DNA of 64,000 nucleotides. Origin: Proteiniclasticum sediminis (lineage in GTDB: Bacteria; Bacillota; Clostridia; Clostridiales; Clostridiaceae). Under the pieces are notes generated by a model that saw nothing but the letters and a program-made list of their open reading frames with translations, ran no database searches and was not told the DNA's origin. The position numbers were made by a program, and so were the translations under genes. Positions 1 to 7,163 of this stretch are shown here, in pieces; the stretch's first letter is position 1; each line of letters starts with the position of its first letter. The stretch covers positions 62,001 through 126,000 of the forward strand of contig NZ_JAGSCS010000008.1 in NCBI RefSeq assembly GCF_018128025.1, given 5' to 3'.

Positions 1-266
1 TCCTGGGTGAGCCGGATGCAGTCTTCTTCCACCCGAAGGATATCCGGAGCATAGCCGCCGGGAATGAGCAGTCCGTCATAATCCTTGGAGTCTACCTCAT
101 CGTAGGTCTTGTTAGCCTGGGCTTTAAGGCCATATTTGCCCACATAGGTCTTGGCTTTATCCAAAGCCACCACATCCACTTCCCACCCCTCTTCTTTCAG
201 GCGGATTAAGGGATACCAGAGCTCCAGATCTTCAAAAATATCAGCGACAAAAGACAATATTTTCAT
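1..266 (-). CDS. DJ-1/PfpI family protein (partial, 3' end outside window)
   Basis: The first 88 codons of a minus-strand gene that runs off the left edge. The protein begins MKILSFVADIFEDLELWYP and continues through an alternating beta/alpha pattern to an LLIPGGYAPD stretch, which matches the N-terminal half of DJ-1/PfpI proteins (intracellular protease I, YhbO/YraA type; stress-linked glutamine amidotransferase-like fold). An AACCTCC on the plus strand at 271-277 supplies a GGAGGTT ribosome site at good spacing. The nucleophile-elbow cysteine expected near residue 100 lies outside the window, so catalytic integrity cannot be judged. Family assignment is fairly secure; exact activity (protease, deglycase or chaperone) is not. 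Confidence 0.8.
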   Translation of the reverse strand, partial: MKILSFVADIFEDLELWYPLIRLKEEGWEVDVVALDKAKTYVGKYGLKAQANKTYDEVDSKDYDGLLIPGGYAPDILRVEEDCIRLTQ

Positions 267-362
267 GGTTAACCTCCTTGGTCTTGTTCCATAGTTTACT
301 CCCCTTCATTTTACCTGAATCTGGGTAAACTTTCGGAAAAAACCACGGAATTAATCAATTGT

Positions 363-806
363 TTACGATTGATTCACCTGGGCCCGTTCGGCAATCCGGG
401 CGATGAATCGGGACACCTTCAATTCCAGATAGGACTTCTCCCCTAAGGAGGTGAACACGGAATCGGGATACCGGCTTTCCACAAAATCCACCAGGGTTGC
501 GGTCCGGGGGTCCCGCAAAATACTGATGATGTTTCCCTCATTACGCCGCAGAAATAGACAGAGCCGAAGAAGAAAATAGTCCATGGTCGTATCCCGGAGC
601 TCCAGATTGAACTCCTGGATGATAAATCGCTTACCGCTGCATCGGACACGGATATTCCCCAGGGCCGTGATAAAGGAAACGAACAGGTGACCATGCTCCT
701 CCACTTCCACCAGGGATGATCCCGTCTCCTCCTGGAGCCGGTTACTGATGGGCATGAAGATGACCCGGATCAGTTCTTCTTTTTCATGGGACAAGATGCT
801 GTTCAT
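363..806 (-). CDS. hypothetical protein, 147 aa
   Basis: A plausible real gene: ATG preceded by a GGGGGAAAG ribosome site, and no good competing frame. The protein is soluble, mixed alpha/beta, with an LRDTTMDYFLLRLCLFLRR stretch in the middle and a basic, helical C-terminus. I do not recognise a family. It stands alone between the DJ-1-like gene and a divergent HesB-like pair. Upstream, at 831-861, lie overlapping TGAGAAT-type dyads resembling Gram-positive Fur/PerR boxes, so iron- or peroxide-linked control is possible; that is inference only. Confidence 0.6.
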   Translation of the reverse strand: MNSILSHEKEELIRVIFMPISNRLQEETGSSLVEVEEHGHLFVSFITALGNIRVRCSGKRFIIQEFNLELRDTTMDYFLLRLCLFLRRNEGNIISILRDPRTATLVDFVESRYPDSVFTSLGEKSYLELKVSRFIARIAERAQVNQS

Positions 807-830
807 CGTCTTTCCCCCTGTTCATAAAAT

Positions 831-861
831 ATTCTCACCTTTTAATTGAGAATCACTTTCA
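831..861 (-). promoter_or_regulatory. Fur/PerR-like operator candidate
   Basis: ATTCTCA at 831-837 and TGAGAAT at 847-853 form an inverted pair, and TGAGAAT-C-ACTTTCA at 847-861 fits the 7-1-7 layout of Bacillus Fur-family boxes (consensus TGATAAT-N-ATTATCA) with mismatches. It lies 25-55 bases upstream of the minus-strand start at 806, where an operator would act. This is a pattern match only. Confidence 0.35.
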
Positions 862-966
862 ATTTTATCCAATCTATGCTAAACTATATTCATAACACAC
901 ATTACCCAAACAATCCTATTTACCAAAATGTATTTCATATTTCCCCCTTTTTATGAAGTATGACGT

Positions 967-993
967 GAAGGCTGATTTCCCCGATCAGCCTTC
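967..993. terminator. stable hairpin, possible terminator
   Basis: GAAGGCTGAT and ATCAGCCTTC form a perfect 10-bp stem with a 7-base loop, followed on the plus strand by ATTTCATTTC, a weak U-rich tail. No plus-strand gene ends just upstream, so its function as a terminator is unproven; it may be a remnant or insulate the HesB promoter. Confidence 0.4.
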
Positions 994-1214
994 ATTTCAT
1001 TTCAGAAGGAACGGTGGATTTAATTTTATTGTATCATATGAACCCTCGCTTTTCGCCGCTCTCCATCGAAATATTCAGAATGTTCATTTAGTGTCGAAGG
1101 AATTTTGCATCAAACCCTGAAGGTTTCATCAGAATCCTTGAACATTGATCCGGGATCGTCTATAATAGAGGGGAAATCTGAGTAATCTGGTATGAATTAA
1201 GGGAGATGTTACGC

Positions 1215-1565
1215 ATGAATAATACAACGATGAGCCTCATCGATATTTCTGATGCAGGATATAACGAGTTCAACGACCTCTTGGAAGCCAACGAGATTGA
1301 GCCCAAGGTCGTCCGTCTGGCCCTGGCCGGTTTTGGCTGCAGCGGTCCCCGCTTTGGCCTCATGGTGGATGAAGCCACCGACAATGACTACGTGGAAGTA
1401 CTGAAGGATGTGACCTTCATCGTTTCCAAGGATCTTTACGATGAGTATCAGGGGTTTGTCATCCTGTCCGATGAAGAAAACTTCGGCGGCGGCATGTCTC
1501 TGAGACCCCGCAAGATTGATGACGCCAGCGGATGTTCCACTTGCGCCACCGGCTGTGCGGTATAA
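1215..1565 (+). CDS. HesB-like (IscA/A-type) Fe-S protein
   Basis: A 116-residue member of the clostridial HesB-like family (the group that includes selenoproteins, TIGR01911-like). The HesB core motif GCSGPRFGL carries Cys42, the position that is Sec in some relatives, and the C-terminus has Cys107, Cys110 and Cys114 in place of the classical CxC of IscA. Such proteins are thought to bind or carry iron-sulfur clusters. The ATG at 1215 is chosen because GGGAG at 1201-1205 abuts the earlier ATG at 1206 but is well spaced from this one. It is followed by a paralogue 33 bases downstream, apparently in one operon. Physiological role unknown. Confidence 0.85.
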   Translation: MNNTTMSLIDISDAGYNEFNDLLEANEIEPKVVRLALAGFGCSGPRFGLMVDEATDNDYVEVLKDVTFIVSKDLYDEYQGFVILSDEENFGGGMSLRPRKIDDASGCSTCATGCAV

Positions 1566-1598
1566 ACTGACCTAGGGCAAAATGAAGGAGGTCTTGTG

Positions 1599-1940
1599 AT
1601 GGAAACCATGAAAAAAGAACTGCTGACCATGAGCAGCCCGGCCTATGCCGAGTTTCTCCATTTTCTCCGCTCCAACAACGTGACGGAGAATAATATCCGG
1701 ATCAAACTGGCAGGCTATGCCTGCAGCGGTCCCCGCTTCGGACTCACTGTAGATACGAAAAAAGACGGCGACTTGGAGACCACCATCCAGGATCTTACCT
1801 TCTATGTGGAAGAGGAACTCTACAACGAGTTTGAAGGCTTCCAAATTCTGGCCACCGAGGAAAATCTTGGCCAGGGAATGGTACTGAGGCCCAATAAGGT
1901 TCAGGAATCCACCGGATGCACCACCTGCGAAGGCTGCTAA
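1599..1940 (+). CDS. HesB-like (IscA/A-type) Fe-S protein, second copy
   Basis: A 113-residue paralogue of the preceding gene. Cys42 sits in ACSGPRFGL and the C-terminal cysteines are Cys107, Cys110 and Cys113, which is the final residue. AAGGAGG at 1585-1591 favours the ATG at 1599 over the in-frame GTG at 1596. The two copies share the CSGPRFGL core down to a run of identical bases, but differ through most of the rest, so the duplication is not recent. Expression should end at the hairpin at 1947-1979. Probable Fe-S carrier or scaffold; target unknown. Confidence 0.85.
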   Translation: METMKKELLTMSSPAYAEFLHFLRSNNVTENNIRIKLAGYACSGPRFGLTVDTKKDGDLETTIQDLTFYVEEELYNEFEGFQILATEENLGQGMVLRPNKVQESTGCTTCEGC

Positions 1941-1946
1941 CCGCAT

Positions 1947-1979
1947 AAAAAACCAGGGTTTAACCACCCTGGTTTTTTT
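1947..1979 (+). terminator. rho-independent terminator of the HesB pair, interrupted on its right side by the IS
   Basis: AACCAGGGT (1951-1959) pairs with ACCCTGGTT (1966-1974), followed by a T run to 1979. Flanking A's on the left make it symmetrical, so it would work in both directions. The mobile element begins at 1980, immediately after the T run, and the same GTTTTTTT octamer reappears at 5769. Confidence 0.92.
1972..1979. repeat. 8-bp target-site duplication, left copy
   Basis: GTTTTTTT directly outside the left inverted repeat, matched exactly by 5769-5776. Eight bases is the duplication length known for ISL3-family transposition. The octamer is low-complexity, but its leading G and exact abutment to both inverted repeats argue against chance. 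Confidence 0.85.
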
Positions 1980-2003
1980 GGGTCTTCGGAATATATAGTG
2001 GAA
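1980..2003 (+). repeat. left terminal inverted repeat of the ISL3 element
   Basis: Begins GGGTCTTCGGA and ends GTGGAA. It aligns with the reverse complement of 5745-5768 (GGGTATTCGGA...GTGGAA) with four mismatches, at repeat positions 5, 12, 14 and 18. Confidence 0.9.
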
Positions 2004-2086
2004 TTACTTTCTTAATAGTTTAAAAACAACTGGTGTTTAAATCGGATTTTCTGGTGGGATGTTAGGATAATCAATAGTATTATATA

Positions 2087-2116
2087 AAAGTATCAATCAC
2101 ATACGAGTGATACTTT
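2087..2116. repeat. inverted repeat upstream of the mer promoter
   Basis: AAAGTATCA (2087-2095) and TGATACTTT (2108-2116) are perfect 9-bp complements around a 12-base loop. It lies inside the IS, about 30 bases before the merR -35. It could be a second regulator site or a hairpin insulating mer from readthrough; nothing in the sequence decides which. Confidence 0.5.
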
Positions 2117-2143
2117 GGGAAAAAATAGAATAGTCCAATTTAC

Positions 2144-2175
2144 TTGACCGTGTACTATGGTACACGGTTTATAAT
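2144..2175 (+). promoter_or_regulatory. mer promoter and MerR operator
   Basis: TTGACC (2144-2149) and TATAAT (2170-2175) are separated by 20 bases, longer than the 17 of ordinary promoters and typical of MerR-activated ones. The spacer holds a perfect dyad, CCGTGTAC (2148-2155) and GTACACGG (2160-2167) around TATG, matching the known MerR operator architecture. MerR bound here would repress, and with Hg(II) would untwist the DNA and activate merR-merA transcription. Confidence 0.92.
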
Positions 2176-2194
2176 ATTCATGGGGTGAAATAAG

Positions 2195-2587
2195 ATGATT
2201 TATCGCATTAGTGAGTTTGCAGATAAATGTGGAGTTAATAAAGAAACGATCAGATATTACGAGCGAAAAAATTTATTACAAGAACCTCACCGAACGGAAG
2301 CTGGTTATCGGATATATTCATATGATGACGTTAAGCGTGTTGGGTTTATTAAACGAATACAGGAACTTGGTTTTTCTTTAAGCGAGATTTATAAATTACT
2401 TGGTGTTGTAGATAAAGATGAAGTTCGTTGTCAAGATATGTTCGAATTTGTTTCTAAAAAACAAAAGGAAGTGCAAAAACAAATAGAGGATTTAAAACGA
2501 ATTGAAACTATGTTAGACGACTTAAAACAACGATGTCCAGATGAAAAGCAATTACATTCGTGTCCAATAATAGAAACATTAACATGA
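2195..2587 (+). CDS. merR: MerR, mercury-responsive transcriptional regulator
   Basis: A 130-residue protein with the N-terminal MerR winged helix ([21 protein letters not shown], given in part; then [10 protein letters not shown]), a dimerisation helix and the three Hg(II)-binding cysteines Cys79, Cys114 and Cys123, at the positions known for Bacillus MerR. It should repress the operon without mercury and activate it when Hg(II) is trapped across the dimer by one Cys79 and the partner's Cys114/Cys123. A GGGGTG ribosome site lies at 2182-2187. It is the first gene after its own operator and reads straight into merA. Confidence 0.95.
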   Translation: MIYRISEFADKCGVNKETIRYYERKNLLQEPHRTEAGYRIYSYDDVKRVGFIKRIQELGFSLSEIYKLLGVVDKDEVRCQDMFEFVSKKQKEVQKQIEDLKRIETMLDDLKQRCPDEKQLHSCPIIETLT

Positions 2588-2615
2588 GAGATTAATTAAC
2601 GAAAGGAGCTTTTTT

Positions 2616-4256
2616 ATGAATAAATTTAAGGTAAACATTTCAGGAATGACTTGTACGGGTTGTGAAAAACACGTAGAATCAGCACTTGAAAAGATAGGTG
2701 CTAAAAATATTGAGTCTAGTTATCGTCGTGGTGAAGCAGTATTTGTACTGCCCGATGATATTGAGGTTGAAAGTGCAATAAAGGCGATTGATGAAGCAAA
2801 TTACCAAGCCGGAAAAATTGAAGAAGTATCATCACTAGAAAACGTGGCGTTAATTAATGAAGACAATTATGACCTTCTTATTATTGGTTCTGGTGCTGCT
2901 GCCTTTTCTTCGGCAATTAAAGCTATAGAATACGGTGCAAAAGTTGGAATGATTGAGCGCGGAACGGTTGGGGGAACCTGTGTGAATATTGGCTGTGTTC
3001 CGTCAAAAACTCTTCTTAGGGCAGGGGAAATCAATCATTTATCAAAAGACAATCCGTTTATAGGTTTACAAACATCCGCTGGAGAAGTGGATTTAGCTAG
3101 TTTAATCACGCAAAAGGATAAATTGGTGAGCGAACTTCGGAATCAAAAATATATGGATTTAATTAATGAATATAATTTTGATTTAATTAAAGGTGAAGCA
3201 AAATTCGTTGATGCTAGTACGGTTGAGGTCAATGGGGCAAAGTTATCTGCAAAACGCTTTTTAATTGCAACAGGTGCATCGCCTTCGTTGCCCCAAATTT
3301 CAGGACTTGAAAAAATGGACTATTTAACTAGTACAACACTTCTTGAGTTAAAGAAAATACCAAAACGATTAACTGTAATTGGTTCAGGATACATTGGAAT
3401 GGAGCTTGGACAACTATTTCATCATTTAGGTTCAGAAATAACGCTTATGCAAAGAAGTGAGCGACTTTTAAAGGAGTATGATCCTGAGATTTCAGAGTCA
3501 GTTGAAAAAGCGTTAATTGAACAGGGTATAAACCTTGTCAAAGGGGCAACTTTTGAGCGTGTTGAACAAAGTGGAGAGATAAAAAGGGTTTACGTAACAG
3601 TAAATGGCAGTAGAGAAGTCATTGAATCAGATCAGTTACTTGTTGCCACTGGAAGAAAACCAAATACGGATTCTTTAAATTTAAGTGCAGCAGGTGTTGA
3701 AACTGGAAAAAATAATGAAATCCTGATCAATGATTTTGGTCAAACAAGTAATGAAAAGATTTATGCAGCAGGAGATGTGACTTTAGGACCACAATTTGTA
3801 TATGTAGCAGCCTATGAAGGTGGAATTATTACTGATAATGCTATTGGTGGATTAAACAAAAAAATAGATTTATCGGTAGTTCCTGCTGTTACGTTTACGA
3901 ATCCGACGGTTGCAACGGTTGGTTTAACAGAAGAACAAGCAAAAGAGAAAGGGTATGATGTGAAGACATCTGTATTACCTTTAGATGCTGTTCCAAGAGC
4001 AATTGTAAACCGTGAAACAACCGGTGTATTTAAACTAGTAGCAGATGCAGAAACACTAAAAGTATTAGGGGTTCATATTGTATCTGAGAATGCAGGAGAT
4101 GTCATCTATGCAGCATCATTAGCTGTTAAATTTGGCTTAACGATAGAAGATTTAACAGAAACCCTAGCACCATATTTAACAATGGCTGAAGGGCTAAAAT
4201 TAGCTGCACTTACGTTCGATAAAGATATTTCGAAATTATCTTGTTGTGCAGGCTAA
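2616..4256 (+). CDS. merA: MerA, mercury(II) reductase
   Basis: A 546-residue flavoprotein that reduces Hg(II) to volatile Hg(0) with NADPH in the cytosol. Order: an N-terminal heavy-metal-associated domain with GMTCTGC (Cys13, Cys16), the FAD-binding GSGAAAF near residue 91, the redox-active pair Cys122/Cys127 in [13 protein letters not shown], an NADPH fold ([12 protein letters not shown]), the second FAD motif (YAAGDV), and the C-terminal vicinal pair Cys543-Cys544 that hands Hg(II) to the active site. All catalytic cysteines are present, so the enzyme should be functional. AAAGGAG at 2602-2608 precedes the ATG. No merB, merT, merP or merE accompanies it inside the element. Confidence 0.96.
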   Translation: MNKFKVNISGMTCTGCEKHVESALEKIGAKNIESSYRRGEAVFVLPDDIEVESAIKAIDEANYQAGKIEEVSSLENVALINEDNYDLLIIGSGAAAFSSAIKAIEYGAKVGMIERGTVGGTCVNIGCVPSKTLLRAGEINHLSKDNPFIGLQTSAGEVDLASLITQKDKLVSELRNQKYMDLINEYNFDLIKGEAKFVDASTVEVNGAKLSAKRFLIATGASPSLPQISGLEKMDYLTSTTLLELKKIPKRLTVIGSGYIGMELGQLFHHLGSEITLMQRSERLLKEYDPEISESVEKALIEQGINLVKGATFERVEQSGEIKRVYVTVNGSREVIESDQLLVATGRKPNTDSLNLSAAGVETGKNNEILINDFGQTSNEKIYAAGDVTLGPQFVYVAAYEGGIITDNAIGGLNKKIDLSVVPAVTFTNPTVATVGLTEEQAKEKGYDVKTSVLPLDAVPRAIVNRETTGVFKLVADAETLKVLGVHIVSENAGDVIYAASLAVKFGLTIEDLTETLAPYLTMAEGLKLAALTFDKDISKLSCCAG

Positions 4257-4415
4257 GGGAACTTTTTTACAACTCCCTATTCAAGTGAACCAGCTAATGC
4301 TTTAAGGGATTTTCTAAGTGCATTTGTGGTCACAAAAATAATTTAACACTGATGATTTCGACATCAAATCTATAATTGATACCTTAACACCGCAGAGTAA
4401 TAAAGGATGAATAAT

Positions 4416-5738
4416 ATGTCAGACTTATTATCTCTACCAGACATTAAAACAATAGAACCGCCACAAGAAAATGAAACCGATATGATATTTAAAGTAGAAG
4501 CAGTCGGACCACCTGAACGTTGTCCTGAATGTGGTTTTGACAAGTTGTACAAACACAGTTCAAGAAATCAACTAATTATGGATTTGCCCATTCGTTTAAA
4601 GCGAGTGGGCTTACAATTGAACCGTAGACGATACAAGTGTCGTGAATGCGGATCTACCTTCTGGGAACGCCTAATATCTGTAGATGAAAAGCGTAGTATG
4701 ACCAAAAGGCTTTTAAAGTCCATTCAAGAGCAATCCATGTCTAAGACCTTTGTAGAAGTCGCAGAAAGCGTTGGTGTTGACGAGAAAACCATTAGGAACG
4801 TTTTTAAGGACTATGTGGCACTCAAAGAACGTGAATACCAGTTTGAAACTCCTAAGTGGCTTGGGATAGACGAGATACATATTATCCGTAGACCTCGGCT
4901 TGTATTGACTAATATTGAACGCAGGACTATTTATGATATCAAGCCTAACCGTAACAAGGAAACAGTCATCCAACGTCTTTCAGAAATCAGTGACAGGACT
5001 TACATTGAGTACGTCACAATGGATATGTGGAAGCCCTACAAAGACGCAGTGAGCACTATCCTTCCACACGCTAAAGTTGTCGTAGATAAGTTTCATGTAG
5101 TTAGAATGGCTAATCAAGCCTTAGATAACGTCAGAAAGTCTTTGAAAGCCCATATGAGCCAAAAAGAAAGACGTACCCTTATGCGTGAGAGGTTTATCCT
5201 TCTAAAGCGTAAACACGATCTAAATGAACGTGAATCATTCCTCTTAGATACTTGGTTAGGTAATCTTCCTGCTTTAAAAGAAGCCTATGAACTCAAAGAA
5301 GAGTTTTACTGGATATGGGATACTCCTGATCCAGATGAAGGTCATCTTCGTTATAGTCAATGGAGACACCGTTGTATGTCCAGCAACTCTAAAGACGCAT
5401 ATAAAGACCTCGTGAGAGCCGTAGACAACTGGCATGTCGAAATATTCAACTACTTTGATAAAAGGCTCACTAATGCTTATACGGAGTCAATTAACAGCAT
5501 TATTAGGCAGGTAGAGCGAATGGGTAGAGGTTACTCGTTTGATGCCTTACGAGCCAAAATCCTTTTCAATGAGAAGCTCCATAAAAAGCGTAAGCCACGA
5601 TTTAATTCAAGTGCTTTCAATAAAGCTATGTTATACGATACTTTCAATTGGTATGAAGTGAATGATCACGACATTACAGACAACTTTGGTGTCGATTTTT
5701 CCACACTTATTAAGAATTTGGAGAAGGGTGATTTATAA
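4416..5738 (+). CDS. ISL3-family DDE transposase
   Basis: A 440-residue transposase. Two zinc-knuckle pairs (CPEC, Cys36/39; CREC, Cys75/78) are followed by an HTH region and the ISL3 catalytic domain: Asp152 in GIDEIH, Asp224 in VVDKFH and Glu357 in NAYTESIN. It is full length and uninterrupted, so the element may still be mobile. AAAGGA at 4402-4407 runs into an upstream in-frame ATG (4407), so the ATG at 4416 with 8-base spacing is preferred. It ends only 6 bases before the right inverted repeat, as expected for an IS transposase. Confidence 0.95.
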   Translation: MSDLLSLPDIKTIEPPQENETDMIFKVEAVGPPERCPECGFDKLYKHSSRNQLIMDLPIRLKRVGLQLNRRRYKCRECGSTFWERLISVDEKRSMTKRLLKSIQEQSMSKTFVEVAESVGVDEKTIRNVFKDYVALKEREYQFETPKWLGIDEIHIIRRPRLVLTNIERRTIYDIKPNRNKETVIQRLSEISDRTYIEYVTMDMWKPYKDAVSTILPHAKVVVDKFHVVRMANQALDNVRKSLKAHMSQKERRTLMRERFILLKRKHDLNERESFLLDTWLGNLPALKEAYELKEEFYWIWDTPDPDEGHLRYSQWRHRCMSSNSKDAYKDLVRAVDNWHVEIFNYFDKRLTNAYTESINSIIRQVERMGRGYSFDALRAKILFNEKLHKKRKPRFNSSAFNKAMLYDTFNWYEVNDHDITDNFGVDFSTLIKNLEKGDL

Positions 5739-5744
5739 GCCCTT

Positions 5745-5768
5745 TTCCACCATAAAATCCGAATACCC
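5745..5768 (-). repeat. right terminal inverted repeat of the ISL3 element
   Basis: Reverse complement begins GGGTATTCGGA and ends GTGGAA, matching the left end in 20 of 24 positions. The outer edge is directly followed by the GTTTTTTT duplication. Confidence 0.9.
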
Positions 5769-5776
5769 GTTTTTTT
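5769..5776. repeat. 8-bp target-site duplication, right copy
   Basis: GTTTTTTT, identical to 1972-1979. The sequence continuing from here (ATGACCTAAATTA) is the 3' end of the minus-strand VWA gene region, so the insertion point lies between two convergent operons. Confidence 0.85.
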
Positions 5777-5786
5777 ATGACCTAAA

Positions 5787-7163
5787 TTATCTTGCCCAAT
5801 CGTTCAGCATGGCTCGCATGACCTGGATGCCATAAGTGGGTTCATTCTCAGGAGTCTCCTTGCGCAGGTAGATGACCTCCCCATGGGGATCCGCCAGGGA
5901 CAGCTTGTCTCCTTTCACCATCCACAGGGTCTTATGGTGGATGGGCCGAAGCTCCAGCTGCCGCTCACCCTGCCCGTCGGTGAAATAGATGAGGAGCGTA
6001 TCCCGCTGATTTTCTTCCTTCAGTTTTTCCATCACCGGCGAGAACCGGGTACCTCCACGCCGTTTCAGCAAAGGCTGGATATCCTTCAGGCTGCGGATGC
6101 GGTAATCCCTTCGGATGGCATCATCACATTCCAGAATCCGGATACTTTCCTTGTATCGGCGGCTCAGGGACAGGATTTCCCGAAGGAAACCATTCATGGC
6201 CTTGTCATCAATGCTGCCGGAAATATCCACGGCCACCGTAATGTCCGGGATATGGTTTTTCAGCTCTCCCCGAAGATCCAGCCGTTCCGGCTGACGCCGG
6301 TTCACCCGAGTCACCGTCTTCTTCTGGCCCTTGGGCAGCGTACGCAGGGCTTTCCCCACCACTCTGCCCCAAGGGACTTCCGCCGGTGTCTGGTCGTGGA
6401 GGATTTTCTGCACTTCATCGGGGATCCCATTTTTCGACGCGTACCGCAGGGTGCTTTTCAGCTTGTCCTTCACCTCATCCTGCTGTTCATCCTCGGACTC
6501 CGCCCAGCGGTCATGGACCTCGGCATAGTTCACCTCCTGGGACTCCGTCAGCTCTGACGCTTCCTGGGGGTGCTCTTCGATGGCCTGATGGATGGCTTCC
6601 GTATAGAACTCCAGGGTCTCTCCGGTGCGAAGCTGCAGATCAAACCGCCGGTTCACGGAGTTAATCCGCTCCACATAGGGCGGAAGATGGCTGAGGTACT
6701 GGTTCACGGAGATATCCATGGCCAGATTGATGGCCAGCTTGCGGAATTTGGGCTTTAGCGCCCGCTCCCGGGCATGATGCTTCAGAAGAATATGCAGCAC
6801 TTCATGTTTGATCATGGCGATGGCTTCCCGGGTCTCCAGCTCCACAAACCACAGGGGATTGAAGAGGAAAAGAATCTTGTTTCCCTTCAGAACACTGGCC
6901 GTGGGAAACGGAAGCTCAAGATCCGCCTCCCGTACCATATCATTGAGAAAAAGGGCATAGTAGTCCTCTCCCGTACTCACCATCTGAAAGGTGAGGTCCG
7001 TGATGTAGGCAAAGAAGTCCTGGACAAAGCCTTTGCGCAGAATCCCGGTTTCCCGGTAGTTCACCGCATCAGCCAGAAGCGCCTGCTTCTTGTCATGGAT
7101 CTGGTCCTTGGCCTGATAGTCCTGATTGAAGGTCAGGTCCACATAGTCTCTAAGATCGTCCAT
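5787..7163 (-). CDS. metallopeptidase-like/VWA domain protein (DUF2201 family)
   Basis: A 458-residue two-domain protein. The N-terminal half carries a zinc-peptidase signature, His120-Glu121-x-x-His124 in IKHEVLHILLKHH. After a charged linker (about 200-240) comes a von Willebrand A domain with a complete MIDAS: DISGS (Asp313, Ser315, Ser317), Thr372 in GGTRF and Asp396 in FTDGQG. VWA partners of MoxR ATPases act in metal insertion or complex remodelling. Its start overlaps the end of the ATPase gene by 14 bases, so translation is probably coupled. The IS insertion has separated it from the terminator it once shared with the HesB genes. Whether the HExxH is catalytic is unknown. Confidence 0.85.
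   Translation of the reverse strand: MDDLRDYVDLTFNQDYQAKDQIHDKKQALLADAVNYRETGILRKGFVQDFFAYITDLTFQMVSTGEDYYALFLNDMVREADLELPFPTASVLKGNKILFLFNPLWFVELETREAIAMIKHEVLHILLKHHARERALKPKFRKLAINLAMDISVNQYLSHLPPYVERINSVNRRFDLQLRTGETLEFYTEAIHQAIEEHPQEASELTESQEVNYAEVHDRWAESEDEQQDEVKDKLKSTLRYASKNGIPDEVQKILHDQTPAEVPWGRVVGKALRTLPKGQKKTVTRVNRRQPERLDLRGELKNHIPDITVAVDISGSIDDKAMNGFLREILSLSRRYKESIRILECDDAIRRDYRIRSLKDIQPLLKRRGGTRFSPVMEKLKEENQRDTLLIYFTDGQGERQLELRPIHHKTLWMVKGDKLSLADPHGEVIYLRKETPENEPTYGIQVMRAMLNDWAR

Larger units (their letters stand above)
807..1214. other. intergenic region between divergent genes
   Basis: About 400 bases with no credible gene. It holds the TGAGAAT dyads at 831-861 next to the minus-strand gene, a 10-bp-stem hairpin at 967-993, and AT-rich sequence that probably contains the plus-strand promoter of the HesB-like pair; no promoter there matched well enough to list. 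Confidence 0.5.
1980..5768 (+). mobile_element. ISL3-family element carrying merR-merA
   Basis: A 3,789-bp unit bounded by 24-bp imperfect terminal inverted repeats (20 of 24 matching) and flanked by an exact 8-bp direct repeat. It contains merR, merA and an ISL3 transposase, all on the plus strand, and is visibly AT-rich against GC-richer neighbours, so it was acquired from a different genome. No internal copy of the terminal repeat was seen between merA and the transposase, so the mer genes appear to be true passengers, as in ISPpu12-type ISL3 elements (recalled from the literature). Deleting the unit plus one duplication restores a continuous terminator. Confidence 0.9.

Noticed and set aside
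4257-4406. Internal end of a smaller IS between merA and the transposase
   Set aside because: Nothing here matches GGGT(C/A)TTCGGA; the only complete pair of ends brackets mer together with the transposase.
5883-6557. Plus-strand open frame of 224 codons opposite the VWA gene
   Set aside because: Antisense shadow of a well-supported gene; no ribosome site and no domain. The same reasoning removes the long antisense frames at 8356-9090, 12062-12823, 34140-35507 and 36034-37425.
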